Positions 9,551 to 18,594 of a DNA stretch of 64,000 nt are shown here, piece by piece. Under the pieces are notes generated by a model. The model worked only from the letters and a program-made list of their open reading frames with translations. It was not told where the DNA came from and ran no database searches. Source of the stretch: UBA3941 sp002385665 (GTDB taxonomy: Bacteria > Bacillota > Clostridia > Caldicoprobacterales > UBA3941); contig JBMNFJ010000016.1 of the NCBI GenBank assembly GCA_050949255.1, positions 1-64,000 of the forward strand, given 5' to 3'. Position 1 is the stretch's first letter. Each line of letters begins with the position of its first letter. Both the position numbers and the translations under genes were made by a program.

Positions 9551-9657
9551 CTATTGAACGCTTACTACTTTATATGGGAGGATGGTTTATTCCGGCAGCT
9601 TCCAAATTACATCGGGAAGCTGCCTTATAGGTCCCATCTTTGTGGGATTATTAGTGG
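9551..9657 (-). repeat. structured intergenic repeat, copy A
   Basis: The core 9577-9627 matches, in reverse complement, 48932-48982 at 50 of 51 positions; weaker similarity extends over about 105 nt. It holds a 10-bp perfect hairpin (9594-9603 with 9615-9624, 11-nt loop) and a second small hairpin whose loop differs between the copies while its TCCC/GGGA stem is kept. It is co-oriented with the flanking minus-strand genes. A short open frame across it is not conserved in copy B (length difference of 4 nt), so it is non-coding. The rest of the 444-bp gap 9478-9921 shows nothing I recognise. Confidence 0.8.
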
Positions 9658-9921
9658 CATTTTCCTTAGAGGTCTTCCTTCAGGGCTATTGGAATCTGCC
9701 TCCACAAATTCATTCTCCTTAGCAATAGTACCACGATATCCAATGTTTATTTTCCAATTTTAAAAATCCAAATCAATGAAGTCATTCCATTATCATATAT
9801 TTTTGATTGGCTTATAATAACTGATATAACAAGCAGGATTGAAAATGCCAAGGATAATCTGACCAGGCTGTCACCAGCCTATATTAAATGTTTATTCCTA
9901 AATGATGATATTAGAACCATA

Positions 9922-10782
9922 TCAGGACAACTTGCCCAGTAGCCGTTTGCGGTATTGAGTAGGTGCCATCCCCTTGTATTTTTTAAACATCTTAGAGAAC
10001 AGTAGCGGGTCGTCATAGCCCACGGAATGAGCTACGTGGGTTATGGATAAAAGCTCATCCGTTATAAGTATACAGGCCTTATCCATTCGATATTTTATAA
10101 GAAAATGTTGAGGAGATGTATGCTGTATGTCTTTAAACAGGCTGCTTAGGTATTTTCTGTCTATGCCTATATAGTCAGCTATTCCTTCTATGGTGATTTT
10201 ATGGGAATAATTTTTCTCGATATAATCAATTGCCTTGTCCACATATATCTTCGAGTAGTTTTGATTTTCCTCTATATGATGGCGTGGAGTTCTTACGTTT
10301 TGTAAAAGTTTGGCAAAGAAATGATATAAAAGGCCGGTTAGAACAAGCTCCCTGCCCTTTGTAAAATTTTTCGTGTTAATCATTTCGTCAACAACCTTTT
10401 TTATGGAGGAGTTTGGGCGACAATCTAAGATGGGATGGGAGCTACTTAGGTTTAGTAGATTTAAGTAGTGTTGGGCCTTACGTCCTTGAAAACCCACCCA
10501 GCAATATTCCCAGGGCTCCATCTCATCGGCCTTATAGTATGAAAGGGTGTCCGGGAAACTTAGAAACCCCTGGCCAGCCTTTAGATGATAAGTTTTATCG
10601 TTATATACAAAAACTCCTTTGCCCGAAATGATATAATGAATCAGATAATGATCCCTCACTCCTGTCCAAAAATGGTTTTTCTTACATTTTTCATGTCCAT
10701 AATAGTAAACAATCAGGTCATTATCTTTATTGGTAGATCTATTTCTATGGTCAAGGTATGCATTACAGTCAGCCATATACAT
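9922..10782 (-). CDS. AraC family transcriptional regulator
   Basis: A 286-aa regulator. The N-terminal cupin-like ligand domain (HYIISGKGVFVYNDKTYHL) spans about 20-150. Two C-terminal helix-turn-helix units follow (ITIEGIADYIGIDRKYLSSL and ITHVAHSVGYDDPLLFSKMF), ending in the usual YRKRLL. ATG at 10782 is chosen because GGAGGTGTACCC lies directly ahead; upstream in-frame starts do not have a ribosome site. It is divergent from the GH4 glycosidase gene, with 21-bp-spaced repeats between them, so it most likely controls that gene in response to an alpha-galactoside-type sugar. Confidence 0.9.
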   Translation of the reverse strand: MYMADCNAYLDHRNRSTNKDNDLIVYYYGHEKCKKNHFWTGVRDHYLIHYIISGKGVFVYNDKTYHLKAGQGFLSFPDTLSYYKADEMEPWEYCWVGFQGRKAQHYLNLLNLSSSHPILDCRPNSSIKKVVDEMINTKNFTKGRELVLTGLLYHFFAKLLQNVRTPRHHIEENQNYSKIYVDKAIDYIEKNYSHKITIEGIADYIGIDRKYLSSLFKDIQHTSPQHFLIKYRMDKACILITDELLSITHVAHSVGYDDPLLFSKMFKKYKGMAPTQYRKRLLGKLS

Positions 10783-10811
10783 GGGTACACCTCCATTTGT
10801 CTTATCTGACA

Positions 10812-10841
10812 TTATACCATAAGTTTTCGACTTTATACCAT
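10812..10841. promoter_or_regulatory. probable AraC-type operator, two direct half-sites
   Basis: TTATACCAT occurs at 10812-10820 and again at 10833-10841, exactly 21 bp apart, which is two helical turns and the usual spacing of AraC-family half-sites. A partial inverted copy (ATGGAATA) follows at about 10850. The sites lie between the divergent regulator and GH4 genes. Confidence 0.5.
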
Positions 10842-10872
10842 TCACTTTAATGGAATAACTTATAGAATATGG

Positions 10873-10901
10873 TTAAGGCGAAAGTAGTATGATCATATAA
10901 T
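10873..10901 (+). promoter_or_regulatory. candidate GH4 promoter
   Basis: A consensus TATAAT at 10896-10901 lies 17 bp after TTAAGG. The weak -35 would fit a promoter that needs an AraC-type activator bound upstream. Confidence 0.45.
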
Positions 10902-10924
10902 GACACAAAGGAGAGTGGAGATCA

Positions 10925-12247
10925 GTGAAGAAGATAGCTTTTATAGGTGCCGGCAGTTTTGGATTTACCAGGAGTCTGGTCAGGGACATCCTGTCCTTCC
11001 CGGCTTTTAGGGATGCTACCATTGCGCTTATGGACATCAATGAAGAACGCTTATCCTACATCCATCAGGCTGTTAATAGGATCATTAAAGAAGGAGAATA
11101 CCCGGCTAAGGTTATAGCAACAACTGATAGGGTTGAGGCTTTAAAGGATGCTGACGGTGTCGTCATTACCATCCTCCAAGGTGGGGTACATGTATGGCGT
11201 TATGATGTGGAGATTCCGAAAAAATATGGTATCGATATAAACGTTGGAGATACCAGGGGACCGGCGGGTATATTCAGAGCCCTAAGGACCATCCCGGTTA
11301 TGCTGGATATCTGCAAGGACATCGACCAATACTGTCCAAAGGCCATAGTGTTGAATTACACCAATCCCATGGCCATGCTATGTAGGGCTATGCAATCAGA
11401 ATATCCAAATCTAGCCATAACAGGGCTTTGTCATAGCGTGCAGGGTACGGCTCATATGCTGGCAAAATGGATAGGGGCTCCTAAAGATGAGATCACCTAT
11501 AAATGTGCCGGTATAAACCATCAGGCGTTTTATTTGGAATTTAAGTGGAATAACGAGGATGCTTACCCCTTGATTCGTAAGGCTATTACAGAGAATCCGG
11601 ATATATACAACGAGGAGCAGGTTCGCAACGAAATGTATCTACACCTCGATTATTATGTAACTGAATCAAGCGGGCATAATTCTGAATATAACGCTTGGTT
11701 TAGAAAGAGACCTGATCTAATTGAAAAATATTGTACCCATGGTACCGGTTGGAATCCGGGTGAATATGCATACATCTTAAAAGAATATTTAGCCAGGGAG
11801 GATACCTGGAAGGACGATATAGAGAAATGGTTAAATCAGGACGAAATCGATCTGGAAAGAGGCGAAGAGTATGCAGCTTATATATTCAACGCCGTTTTCG
11901 GAGATGGAACCATGTTCGAATTTAACGGTAACGTGCGGAACTTTGGACTTATTGACAATCTACCTGAGGGGTGCTGTGTAGAGGTGCCGGTACTTGCTTC
12001 AAGACGCGGTCTCGATCCCATACATGTAGGTCCATTACCGGATCATCTGGCTATCCTGAACAATATCAATGCCCGTTGTGAGGAACTGGCGGTAGAGGGT
12101 GCTCTGGAAGGGGACAAGAGAAAGATATTCCATGCAATATGCTTAGATCCCCTAACATCGGCGGTATTGAGTCTGCAGGAGATCCAAGATATGGTGGATG
12201 AGATGTTTGAAGCCAATAAAGACTGGTTACCCAATTTTGATATTTAA
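10925..12247 (+). CDS. glycoside hydrolase family 4, alpha-galactosidase-like
   Basis: GH4 enzymes cut glycosides by an NAD-dependent redox mechanism with Mn2+. Seen: the Rossmann start KKIAFIGAGSFGFTRSLVRD, the NYTNPMAM motif and the Mn-ligand motif GLCHSVQG with a later NHQAF. In GH4 the CHSV form is typical of alpha-galactosidases (MelA), whereas CHE marks alpha-glucosidases and CHG alpha-glucuronidases, so I favour alpha-galactosidase. Length 440 aa is normal. There is no signal peptide, so it acts on imported oligosaccharides. The start is GTG at 10925 with GGAG upstream. A terminator follows. Confidence 0.85.
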   Translation: MKKIAFIGAGSFGFTRSLVRDILSFPAFRDATIALMDINEERLSYIHQAVNRIIKEGEYPAKVIATTDRVEALKDADGVVITILQGGVHVWRYDVEIPKKYGIDINVGDTRGPAGIFRALRTIPVMLDICKDIDQYCPKAIVLNYTNPMAMLCRAMQSEYPNLAITGLCHSVQGTAHMLAKWIGAPKDEITYKCAGINHQAFYLEFKWNNEDAYPLIRKAITENPDIYNEEQVRNEMYLHLDYYVTESSGHNSEYNAWFRKRPDLIEKYCTHGTGWNPGEYAYILKEYLAREDTWKDDIEKWLNQDEIDLERGEEYAAYIFNAVFGDGTMFEFNGNVRNFGLIDNLPEGCCVEVPVLASRRGLDPIHVGPLPDHLAILNNINARCEELAVEGALEGDKRKIFHAICLDPLTSAVLSLQEIQDMVDEMFEANKDWLPNFDI

Positions 12248-12335
12248 GTAGGGAGTACGGTACTTCCGAAAGATTTCAATGGGATATATACAAAAAGAAA
12301 ATCTTGCATTAAGTTAACTTGAAAAAACAGACATA

Positions 12336-12382
12336 AACAGGGGTTAAATGGGCTAGGATACTCGTTTAATCCCTGTTTTTTT
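12336..12382 (+). terminator. intrinsic terminator after GH4
   Basis: A 13-bp stem (12336-12348 with 12365-12377, one G-T pair) with a 16-nt loop runs into a T-tract ending at 12382. It separates the GH4 gene from the gnd operon. Confidence 0.85.
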
Positions 12383-12491
12383 ACAGAAATCCCGGGGACT
12401 TTGTATTTACTGGTACATATCGTATAAAAAATATGGTATTATTATAATAGGAATATATGACCTAATGCACTTGAAAAGGAGGTTGCACTTG

Positions 12492-13916
12492 ATGAAATCG
12501 GATATCGGCTTAATTGGACTAGCAGTTATGGGGCAGAATCTAGTTCTTAATATGGAAAGCAAAGGATACAAAGTTTCGGTCTATAATCGCAGTAGAGGGG
12601 CTACTGAAAAGTTCCTGGAGGGAGCGGCCAAGGGTAAGAAGAATATTATCCCTGCATATACTCTGGAAGAATTGGTAGAGTCCCTGGAACGACCCAGACG
12701 GATAATGTTAATGATAAAAGCGGGTTCGCCAGTGGATTCCACCATTACATCACTATTGCCACTACTGGAAGAAGGGGATATAATAATAGATGGCGGTAAT
12801 TCCTATTTTAAGGATACCGTTAGGAGGATTTCGGAATTAGAACAAAAGGGAATTCATTATTTAGGTGCGGGCGTTTCAGGGGGAGAGGAAGGAGCCCTGG
12901 AAGGTCCCAGTATTATGCCAGGCGGAAGTAGGGAGGCCTGGGAAAGCGTCAAGGAAATACTAAAGGATATATCCGCAAAAGTAGAAGGCAATATTCCATG
13001 TTGTGACTATATCGGTCCCGGTGGTTCCGGCCATTATGTAAAGATGGTACATAACGGTATCGAATACGGAGATATGCAGCTTATTAGCGAGGCCTATTAT
13101 TTTATGAAGGAATACCTTGGTATGTCGGCTCTCGAAATGAAAGACGTATTTGAGGAATGGAACAAGGGAGAATTGAACTCTTATCTGATTGAGATAACTG
13201 CACATATATTGGGGAAAGTGGACGAGGAAACCGGGAAGCCTTTGGTAGACGTTATCTTAGATAAGGCAGGTAATAAAGGGACTGGCAAATGGACATCCCA
13301 GGAAGCCTTGGAGTTAGGTGCAGTCGCCCCTACAATTGCCGATGCCGTGTTCGCAAGATATCTGTCAGCCCTTAAAGAGGAGCGGGTAAAAGCCTCCAAG
13401 GTGTTAGAAGGTCCACAACCGAGTTTAGATGGTACACCTACTGATAAAGAACAATTGATTCGGGATTTAGGCGGAGCCCTCTTAGCATCTAAAATCTGTT
13501 CCTATGCACAAGGGTTTCAACTGCTGAAAAATGCATCGGATACTTATGAATGGGAGCTAAAACTAGGTGATATTGCCCTACTATGGAGGGAAGGGTGTAT
13601 CATAAGGGCCCAATTCTTAAACAAGATAAAGGAGGCCTACGATAGAAATCCAGATTTAGAGAATCTAATGCTTGACTCCTATTTCAGTGAGGTCTTACAT
13701 AGAGCGCAGAAGGGATGGAGAAGGGTTATTGGCCTGGCGGTTGAAAACGGTATACCTGTATCATCCTTTAGTTCGGCGCTGGCCTATTTCGATGGATATA
13801 GAAGAGAGACCCTGCCTGCTAATATGATTCAGGCACAGAGGGATTATTTTGGTGCCCATACCTATGAACGCATTGATAAGGAAGGCATATTCCATACAGA
13901 TTGGTTAAAAGCCTAG
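12492..13916 (+). CDS. gnd: 6-phosphogluconate dehydrogenase, decarboxylating
   Basis: Oxidises 6-phosphogluconate to ribulose-5-phosphate and CO2. Seen: GLAVMGQNL nucleotide-binding start, DGGNSYFKDT, the family signature GVSGGEEGALEGPSIMPGG, GSGHYVKMVHNGIEYGDM with the catalytic lysine, and a C-terminal tail ending FHTDWLKA. 474 aa, the usual length of the long form. ATG at 12492 is chosen because AAGGAGG ends 9 nt before it; the upstream in-frame ATG at 12465 has no ribosome site. Gluconokinase follows after 51 nt, so the two supply a gluconate-to-pentose-phosphate route. Confidence 0.95.
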   Translation: MKSDIGLIGLAVMGQNLVLNMESKGYKVSVYNRSRGATEKFLEGAAKGKKNIIPAYTLEELVESLERPRRIMLMIKAGSPVDSTITSLLPLLEEGDIIIDGGNSYFKDTVRRISELEQKGIHYLGAGVSGGEEGALEGPSIMPGGSREAWESVKEILKDISAKVEGNIPCCDYIGPGGSGHYVKMVHNGIEYGDMQLISEAYYFMKEYLGMSALEMKDVFEEWNKGELNSYLIEITAHILGKVDEETGKPLVDVILDKAGNKGTGKWTSQEALELGAVAPTIADAVFARYLSALKEERVKASKVLEGPQPSLDGTPTDKEQLIRDLGGALLASKICSYAQGFQLLKNASDTYEWELKLGDIALLWREGCIIRAQFLNKIKEAYDRNPDLENLMLDSYFSEVLHRAQKGWRRVIGLAVENGIPVSSFSSALAYFDGYRRETLPANMIQAQRDYFGAHTYERIDKEGIFHTDWLKA

Positions 13917-13967
13917 GAATATAACTTTTTCACCGTAATACGATTATGACATCAAAGGGGTGTAAGG

Positions 13968-15410
13968 TTGAATATTCTTGCATTAGAGGCGAGCACTTCA
14001 TCAGCTAAAGCTGTTATCTATTCAGATACTAAAGGAATTATTGCAGCCCGGGATCGGGCATATGATCCAAATATAAGTAATGTGGTAACCCAGGATCCGG
14101 ACGGTATATACAGGGCGCTGTTGGATTGTGGCGGCTCCCTGTTAGAATCCCACGGTAAGGATATCCAAGGGGAAATCGATGCCATAGCTCTTTGCAGCAC
14201 ATGGCACAGCCTGTTAATTACCGATAAACAGGGTAAACCTGTTGATAGGATTCTCACTTGGGCTGACAACCGTTCAGCGGATATTGTTAACAGGTACAAG
14301 AAGGATACTGGGTTGGTAAATGATATCTATAAAAGGACAGGGTGTCCGGCCCATACCAATTTTCCCCTTTGGAAATGGATGCACTTTAAAGAAAATTGCG
14401 ATATAGATACTACCTCCCTCCGTCTATCGTCCCAGTCTGATTACATATTCAAACGCATGACCGGAGATTGGGGGGTGTCACGTAGTGTAGCATCAGGCAG
14501 CGGTTTTTTGAACATCCATACTTTAGATTGGGATGAACATATTCTGGAATTTGCAGGTTTGGCCGCAGAGCAATTAGCTCCCTTACAGGATCCGGAATAT
14601 ACGGCTCCATTAGGGGCAGAAGCGGCCGAAGCGTTAAACGTAAGGGAAGGGATACCCGTGGTTATTACCGGCCCTGACGGAGCGCTAAATCAGGTAGGCG
14701 CAGGGGCCATGGGTGAAGGGGTCATGACCATGTCTGTAGGTACCAGCGGGGCAATCCGAATGGCCACAGACAACCCTATATTGCCCGAGGTGCCATCAAC
14801 CTGGTGCTACTATATTGCAGAGGGAAAAAGGCTGGCAGGGGCTGCTACATCCGGTGCCGGAAATTGTGTCAACTGGTTCGTTAAAACCTTAAATAAAAAT
14901 AAGTATAGCTATGATGACTTAGAGAGTTTCATAGACGAGACAAGGCTCATGGATGCACCAGTATTTCTCCCATTTATGTTTGGGGAGCGTTCTCCAGGTT
15001 GGGAAGGCTCCAGACTGGGGGGATTTACACAACTTAGCGGCGACCATGGATTGGGACAGCTTTATTATGCCGTTTTGGAAGGCATTTTGTTAAACATCTA
15101 TCAATGCTATGAAATACTTACCCAAGTTGGTGGAGTTCCCCATGATATTAGGATCTCCGGGGGCATAGAAAACTCCAAGTTTTGGCTCCAGATGGCAGCG
15201 GATATCTTCCAAAGAGAAATACAGACCTTTGATCTGGAGCACTCGTCTACCATGGGTGCCATAGCCATGGCACTTAAGGTCCTGGGGAGTATGAATTCCC
15301 TACAGGAGTTTAAACTAAAACCCAGGGAGACAATTGTCCCAAATAGGGATAAGGCCAAATTCTACGAACACAGATTCCAAAAATATTTGGAATGGTACCA
15401 TAGAGCCTGA
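13968..15410 (+). CDS. gntK: FGGY-family carbohydrate kinase, probable gluconokinase
   Basis: A 480-aa FGGY kinase of GntK type. Seen: the N-terminal phosphate-binding strand ALEASTSSAKAVIYS, CSTWHSLL, the second-domain TGPDGALNQVGAG with the catalytic-type Asp, TMSVGTSGAIR and SGGIENSKFW near the C-terminus. These are closer to gluconokinase than to xylulokinase, and its place directly after gnd supports gluconate as substrate; another aldonate or ketose remains possible. The start is TTG at 13968 after AAGGGG-type sequence. Its product would feed Gnd. Confidence 0.8.
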   Translation: MNILALEASTSSAKAVIYSDTKGIIAARDRAYDPNISNVVTQDPDGIYRALLDCGGSLLESHGKDIQGEIDAIALCSTWHSLLITDKQGKPVDRILTWADNRSADIVNRYKKDTGLVNDIYKRTGCPAHTNFPLWKWMHFKENCDIDTTSLRLSSQSDYIFKRMTGDWGVSRSVASGSGFLNIHTLDWDEHILEFAGLAAEQLAPLQDPEYTAPLGAEAAEALNVREGIPVVITGPDGALNQVGAGAMGEGVMTMSVGTSGAIRMATDNPILPEVPSTWCYYIAEGKRLAGAATSGAGNCVNWFVKTLNKNKYSYDDLESFIDETRLMDAPVFLPFMFGERSPGWEGSRLGGFTQLSGDHGLGQLYYAVLEGILLNIYQCYEILTQVGGVPHDIRISGGIENSKFWLQMAADIFQREIQTFDLEHSSTMGAIAMALKVLGSMNSLQEFKLKPRETIVPNRDKAKFYEHRFQKYLEWYHRA

Positions 15411-15517
15411 GTAGAATAGATAATGGTTTAAGGCTACAGGTATGTCCTATGGTAATGGACCATACCGGAGGGCTTTATGATAAACAAAACATCTATTTAG
15501 CGAAAGGAGGAGCGGAC

Positions 15518-16162
15518 ATGGATAAGGAACAAATTATAACAAAAATAACCGAAGGTGGTTTAGTAGCAGTAGTTAGGGCCGAATCCAGTGAGCAAGCCTT
15601 TAGGATTACCGAGGCATGTATAAAAGGTGGGGTGGTTGGAATTGAAATCACCTTTACTGTACCTGGGGCAGATAAACTCATATGGGACCTATCCAACGTA
15701 TACAAAAACGGCGAGATTGTAATAGGTGCTGGTACGGTAATGGATCCAGAGACGGCCAGAATAGCTATACTGGCAGGAGCCCAGTATATAGTCAGCCCAT
15801 ACTTAAATCTGGATACCGTGAAACTTTGCAATAGGTATCGCATTCCTTGTATGCCAGGTGCTATGTCCATCAAGGAAGTAGTAGAAGCTATGGAAGCAGG
15901 GGCCGATATAATTAAGATATTCCCTGGTCAAATTCTAGGGCCAAAGGCCATCGGGGCTATTTTAGGTCCCATTCCCTATGCCAAGCTAATGCCTACCGGA
16001 GGGGTAGATCTGGATAACGTCGCCGATTGGATCAAGGCCGGTGCGGTAGCTGTTGGTGCGGGCGGATCTCTAACCCGTGGCGCTAAGACCGGGGATTATG
16101 ATGCCATTGTCGAAACAGCCAAACAATTTATTGCAAAAATAAACGAGGCCAGGGGCTTGTAA
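15518..16162 (+). CDS. eda: KDPG / KHG aldolase
   Basis: A 214-aa class I aldolase that splits 2-keto-3-deoxy-6-phosphogluconate to pyruvate and glyceraldehyde-3-phosphate, and may act on 2-keto-4-hydroxyglutarate. Seen: IEITFTVPGA with the general base Glu, IGAGTVMD, the Schiff-base Lys in DIIKIFPG, and MPTGGVDLDNV phosphate-site loop. ATG at 15518 is selected because AAAGGAGGAGCGGAC precedes it. It lies just upstream of kdgK, matching the last two steps of uronate breakdown. A second, fused aldolase of foreign-looking composition occurs at 31.9 kb. Confidence 0.93.
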   Translation: MDKEQIITKITEGGLVAVVRAESSEQAFRITEACIKGGVVGIEITFTVPGADKLIWDLSNVYKNGEIVIGAGTVMDPETARIAILAGAQYIVSPYLNLDTVKLCNRYRIPCMPGAMSIKEVVEAMEAGADIIKIFPGQILGPKAIGAILGPIPYAKLMPTGGVDLDNVADWIKAGAVAVGAGGSLTRGAKTGDYDAIVETAKQFIAKINEARGL

Positions 16163-16263
16163 TCGGTATAGGATATTACTTCCCTTAATGTCTCTAACAT
16201 GACCAATGAGCTTTTGTAAGAATTTATGCTAATCATATCTTAATATAAAAGAGGGGGATATTT

Positions 16264-17289
16264 ATGCCTAAAAGAGTTGTTACTTTTGGAGAAATCATGC
16301 TTCGACTATCACCACCGGAATATCAGCGTTTTGTGCAAGCAGATACCTTTGAAGTCGTCTACGGCGGCGGTGAAGCCAATGTAGCTGTATCCCTTGCCAA
16401 CTTTGGATTGGATGCGGCCTATGTAACAAAACTACCCGATAATCCTATCGGAGACGCAGCTGTTAACGAATTGAGAAGGTATGGTGTGGATACCAGGTTT
16501 ATTGCCAGGGGCGGTGACCGGATAGGGATCTATTATTGTGAGAAGGGCGCCTCGGTAAGGCCGTCAAAGGTTGTGTACGATAGGGCTCATTCCTCAATCG
16601 CCGAAGCCAAGCCCGGAGATATCGACTGGAGAGGAGCCTTTGAAGGGGCTGAATGGTTCCACTTCACCGGAATTACCCCTGCCCTTGGAGATAATGTAGC
16701 AGAGCTGACAGAGGAAGCCTGTAAAATTGCAAAGGAGATGGGGTTAACCATTAGTTGCGACCTGAATTACAGGAAAAAGCTATGGTCCACCGAGAAGGCC
16801 GGTAAGGTAATGGGTAAGCTGATGGAATATGTAGACATCGTTGTTGCCAATGAAGAGGATGCAGAAAAGGTATTTGGAATTAAGGCTGCCGATACCGATG
16901 TCACAACCGGTGAATTGGATTTGGCAGGATACAAGTACGTTGCAAAAGAATTGATGGAACGGTTTAACCTTGAGATTGTTACCATTACCTTGAGGGAGAG
17001 CCTATCGGCTTCAGACAATAACTGGTCAGCAATGCTCTACGATGGAAACGAATATCTATTCTCAAAGAAATATGAACTGCATATAGTGGATAGGGTCGGA
17101 GGAGGGGACTCCTTCGGAGCAGGACTTATCTATTCACTAATAACCGGAAAAGATAACAGGGATGCATTGGAATTTGCAGTTGCTGCTTCAGCACTTAAAC
17201 ACACCATAATTGGCGACGCAAACCATGTGTCCGTTGATGAAGTCGAAACCCTAAAGGGCGGCGACGCATCAGGAAGGGTACAGAGGTAA
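16264..17289 (+). CDS. kdgK: 2-keto-3-deoxygluconate kinase, PfkB family
   Basis: Phosphorylates KDG to KDPG, the substrate of the aldolase encoded just upstream. A 341-aa ribokinase-like protein: VVTFGEIMLRLSPP start, YGGGEANVAVSLANFG substrate-binding loop, and the C-terminal anion-hole/base motif RVGGGDSFGAGLIYSL. These match the KdgK branch of the PfkB family; a fructokinase-like role is less likely given the neighbours. GAGGGGG precedes the ATG. A long folded intergenic region follows. Confidence 0.85.
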   Translation: MPKRVVTFGEIMLRLSPPEYQRFVQADTFEVVYGGGEANVAVSLANFGLDAAYVTKLPDNPIGDAAVNELRRYGVDTRFIARGGDRIGIYYCEKGASVRPSKVVYDRAHSSIAEAKPGDIDWRGAFEGAEWFHFTGITPALGDNVAELTEEACKIAKEMGLTISCDLNYRKKLWSTEKAGKVMGKLMEYVDIVVANEEDAEKVFGIKAADTDVTTGELDLAGYKYVAKELMERFNLEIVTITLRESLSASDNNWSAMLYDGNEYLFSKKYELHIVDRVGGGDSFGAGLIYSLITGKDNRDALEFAVAASALKHTIIGDANHVSVDEVETLKGGDASGRVQR

Positions 17290-17328
17290 GTCATAATAGA
17301 AAATTAAATTATTCTATTGTGGTGGGTC

Positions 17329-17394
17329 GGGGGATATCTCTCGCTATTATATGCGGTGAGTGCCGATTATTTAATAGGAGATGGGGTATCCCCC
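17329..17394. other. long-range hairpin downstream of kdgK
   Basis: A perfect 8-bp stem (GGGGGATA at 17329-17336 with TATCCCCC at 17387-17394) encloses 50 nt that can form a weaker inner stem. No T-tract follows, so it is not a plain terminator. Could be part of a structured leader for the SDR operon or a 3' end structure for kdgK. Confidence 0.45.
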
Positions 17395-17401
17395 TTACCT
17401 A

Positions 17402-17526
17402 GTTGAAACTTTCATATAGCGATTTTCTATATGTTTTAGGCCTTGGAAGAAAACCTGGTATGACGGACCCCTAAAACTTTTTTAGGAGTAATACCGGTTT
17501 TCTTGTCATGACTGGTTAATTTCAAC
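17402..17526. other. candidate three-way-junction RNA or folded DNA element
   Basis: A closing 7-bp stem (17402-17408 with 17520-17526) encloses two hairpins: a perfect 7-bp stem 17413-17419/17427-17433, and a long stem 17449-17461/17491-17502 (12 bp with one bulged T) topped by CCTAAA/TTTAGG. Three nested or adjacent perfect stems within 125 nt is more than I would expect by chance. No known riboswitch was recognised. The remaining part of the 480-bp gap up to the SDR gene (17770) is AT-rich and featureless to me. Confidence 0.45.
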
Positions 17527-17769
17527 GGTTGTGATAATGAATATAAACCCATATCAAACAAGATCAAATTGGAGTGTTTAATAGCCTATTAGTATTACTA
17601 TTAGCTGAGAATGAAGGTTCTTTTTATCAACGTCAATGAAACTATCCTAAGATTCTATTCCATAACTTAACACAAGGGACTAAACCGGTAGTATAGATTT
17701 TGTAGATACAAGTCATATTTAATACTGATTCTAAGTGCTATTTATAAGTATTGAGAGGGGGACATCAAA

Positions 17770-18579
17770 ATGTCAGTAAAAAAGGCGTTTGTGACGGGAG
17801 GAAGCAGGGGTATTGGCAGAGGAATTGCATGGGTATTGGCAAAGGCAGGTTATGATGTAGCTATAACCTATAACTCTCAAAAGGAAGAAGCACAGTCCTT
17901 GGCGGCAGAAATAGAAGCCATGGGGAGAAAATGTTTCTATTACCAGGCCAGCCTGGAAAGGGCAGACGTACCGGAGGCTGTTACAGCTAAGGCTATAGAG
18001 GATCTGGGGGGCATAGATCTGCTGGTTTGCAACGCCGGCTTAACCAGAAAACACAGCTTGCTGACCATGAGTGCCGACCAAATAGATTTTCTCTATGGAC
18101 TCAATTATAGGAGCTACTTATTATGCTCCAAGGTTGCGGCAAACTATATGGTGGAAAACAAGATCAAGGGTAATATCATCTTTATTGCTTCTACGAGGGG
18201 TATACGCTCCTATCCCGATGATTCCATCTATGGTTCGTTAAAGGCAGCGCTTATCCGTGGGGTCGAATCCCTGGCCTTGGAGATGTCTCAATACGGCATA
18301 AGGGTTAACTGTGTTGCACCGGGTGCTACCGCTATTCGAGGGAACTTTACCCATGAGGAACTGACCTCAAGCAATGTTGCCAAGAAGATACCCTTGGGTA
18401 GGTTTGGTACTCCTAAAGAGGTAGGATATCTGGTTGAATTTTTAGCTTCTACCAAAGCGGACTATATAACCGGTGCTACCATTAAAATCGATGGCGGCCT
18501 TATCCTGCCGGGTATGCCCGAGGACAATTCCGAGGATGCCGGCTATGGCTGGTCAAGGATGAGAAGAACCGTTTGGTAG
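17770..18579 (+). CDS. SDR family oxidoreductase
   Basis: A 269-aa classical short-chain dehydrogenase/reductase. Seen: the cofactor motif TGGSRGIGRGIA, NAG in LLVCNAGLTR, a Ser in FIASTRG and the YGSLK catalytic Tyr/Lys pair, and a C-terminal ITGATIKIDGG. The asparagine after the first strand (ITYNSQ) would suit NADP but does not prove it. The substrate is unknown; the neighbours (aldolase, mannonate dehydratase-like, hydroxyacid dehydrogenase) suggest a sugar acid or its keto form. It is first in a four-gene operon. GAGGGGG lies 7 nt ahead of the ATG. Confidence 0.8.
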   Translation: MSVKKAFVTGGSRGIGRGIAWVLAKAGYDVAITYNSQKEEAQSLAAEIEAMGRKCFYYQASLERADVPEAVTAKAIEDLGGIDLLVCNAGLTRKHSLLTMSADQIDFLYGLNYRSYLLCSKVAANYMVENKIKGNIIFIASTRGIRSYPDDSIYGSLKAALIRGVESLALEMSQYGIRVNCVAPGATAIRGNFTHEELTSSNVAKKIPLGRFGTPKEVGYLVEFLASTKADYITGATIKIDGGLILPGMPEDNSEDAGYGWSRMRRTVW

Positions 18580-18594
18580 AAAGGGGATACAGGC

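Noticed and set aside
9554..9763. 69-codon open frame across repeat copy A
   Set aside because: The equivalent stretch in copy B differs by 4 nt in length before the core, so the frame is not conserved; no ribosome site; protein not recognisable.
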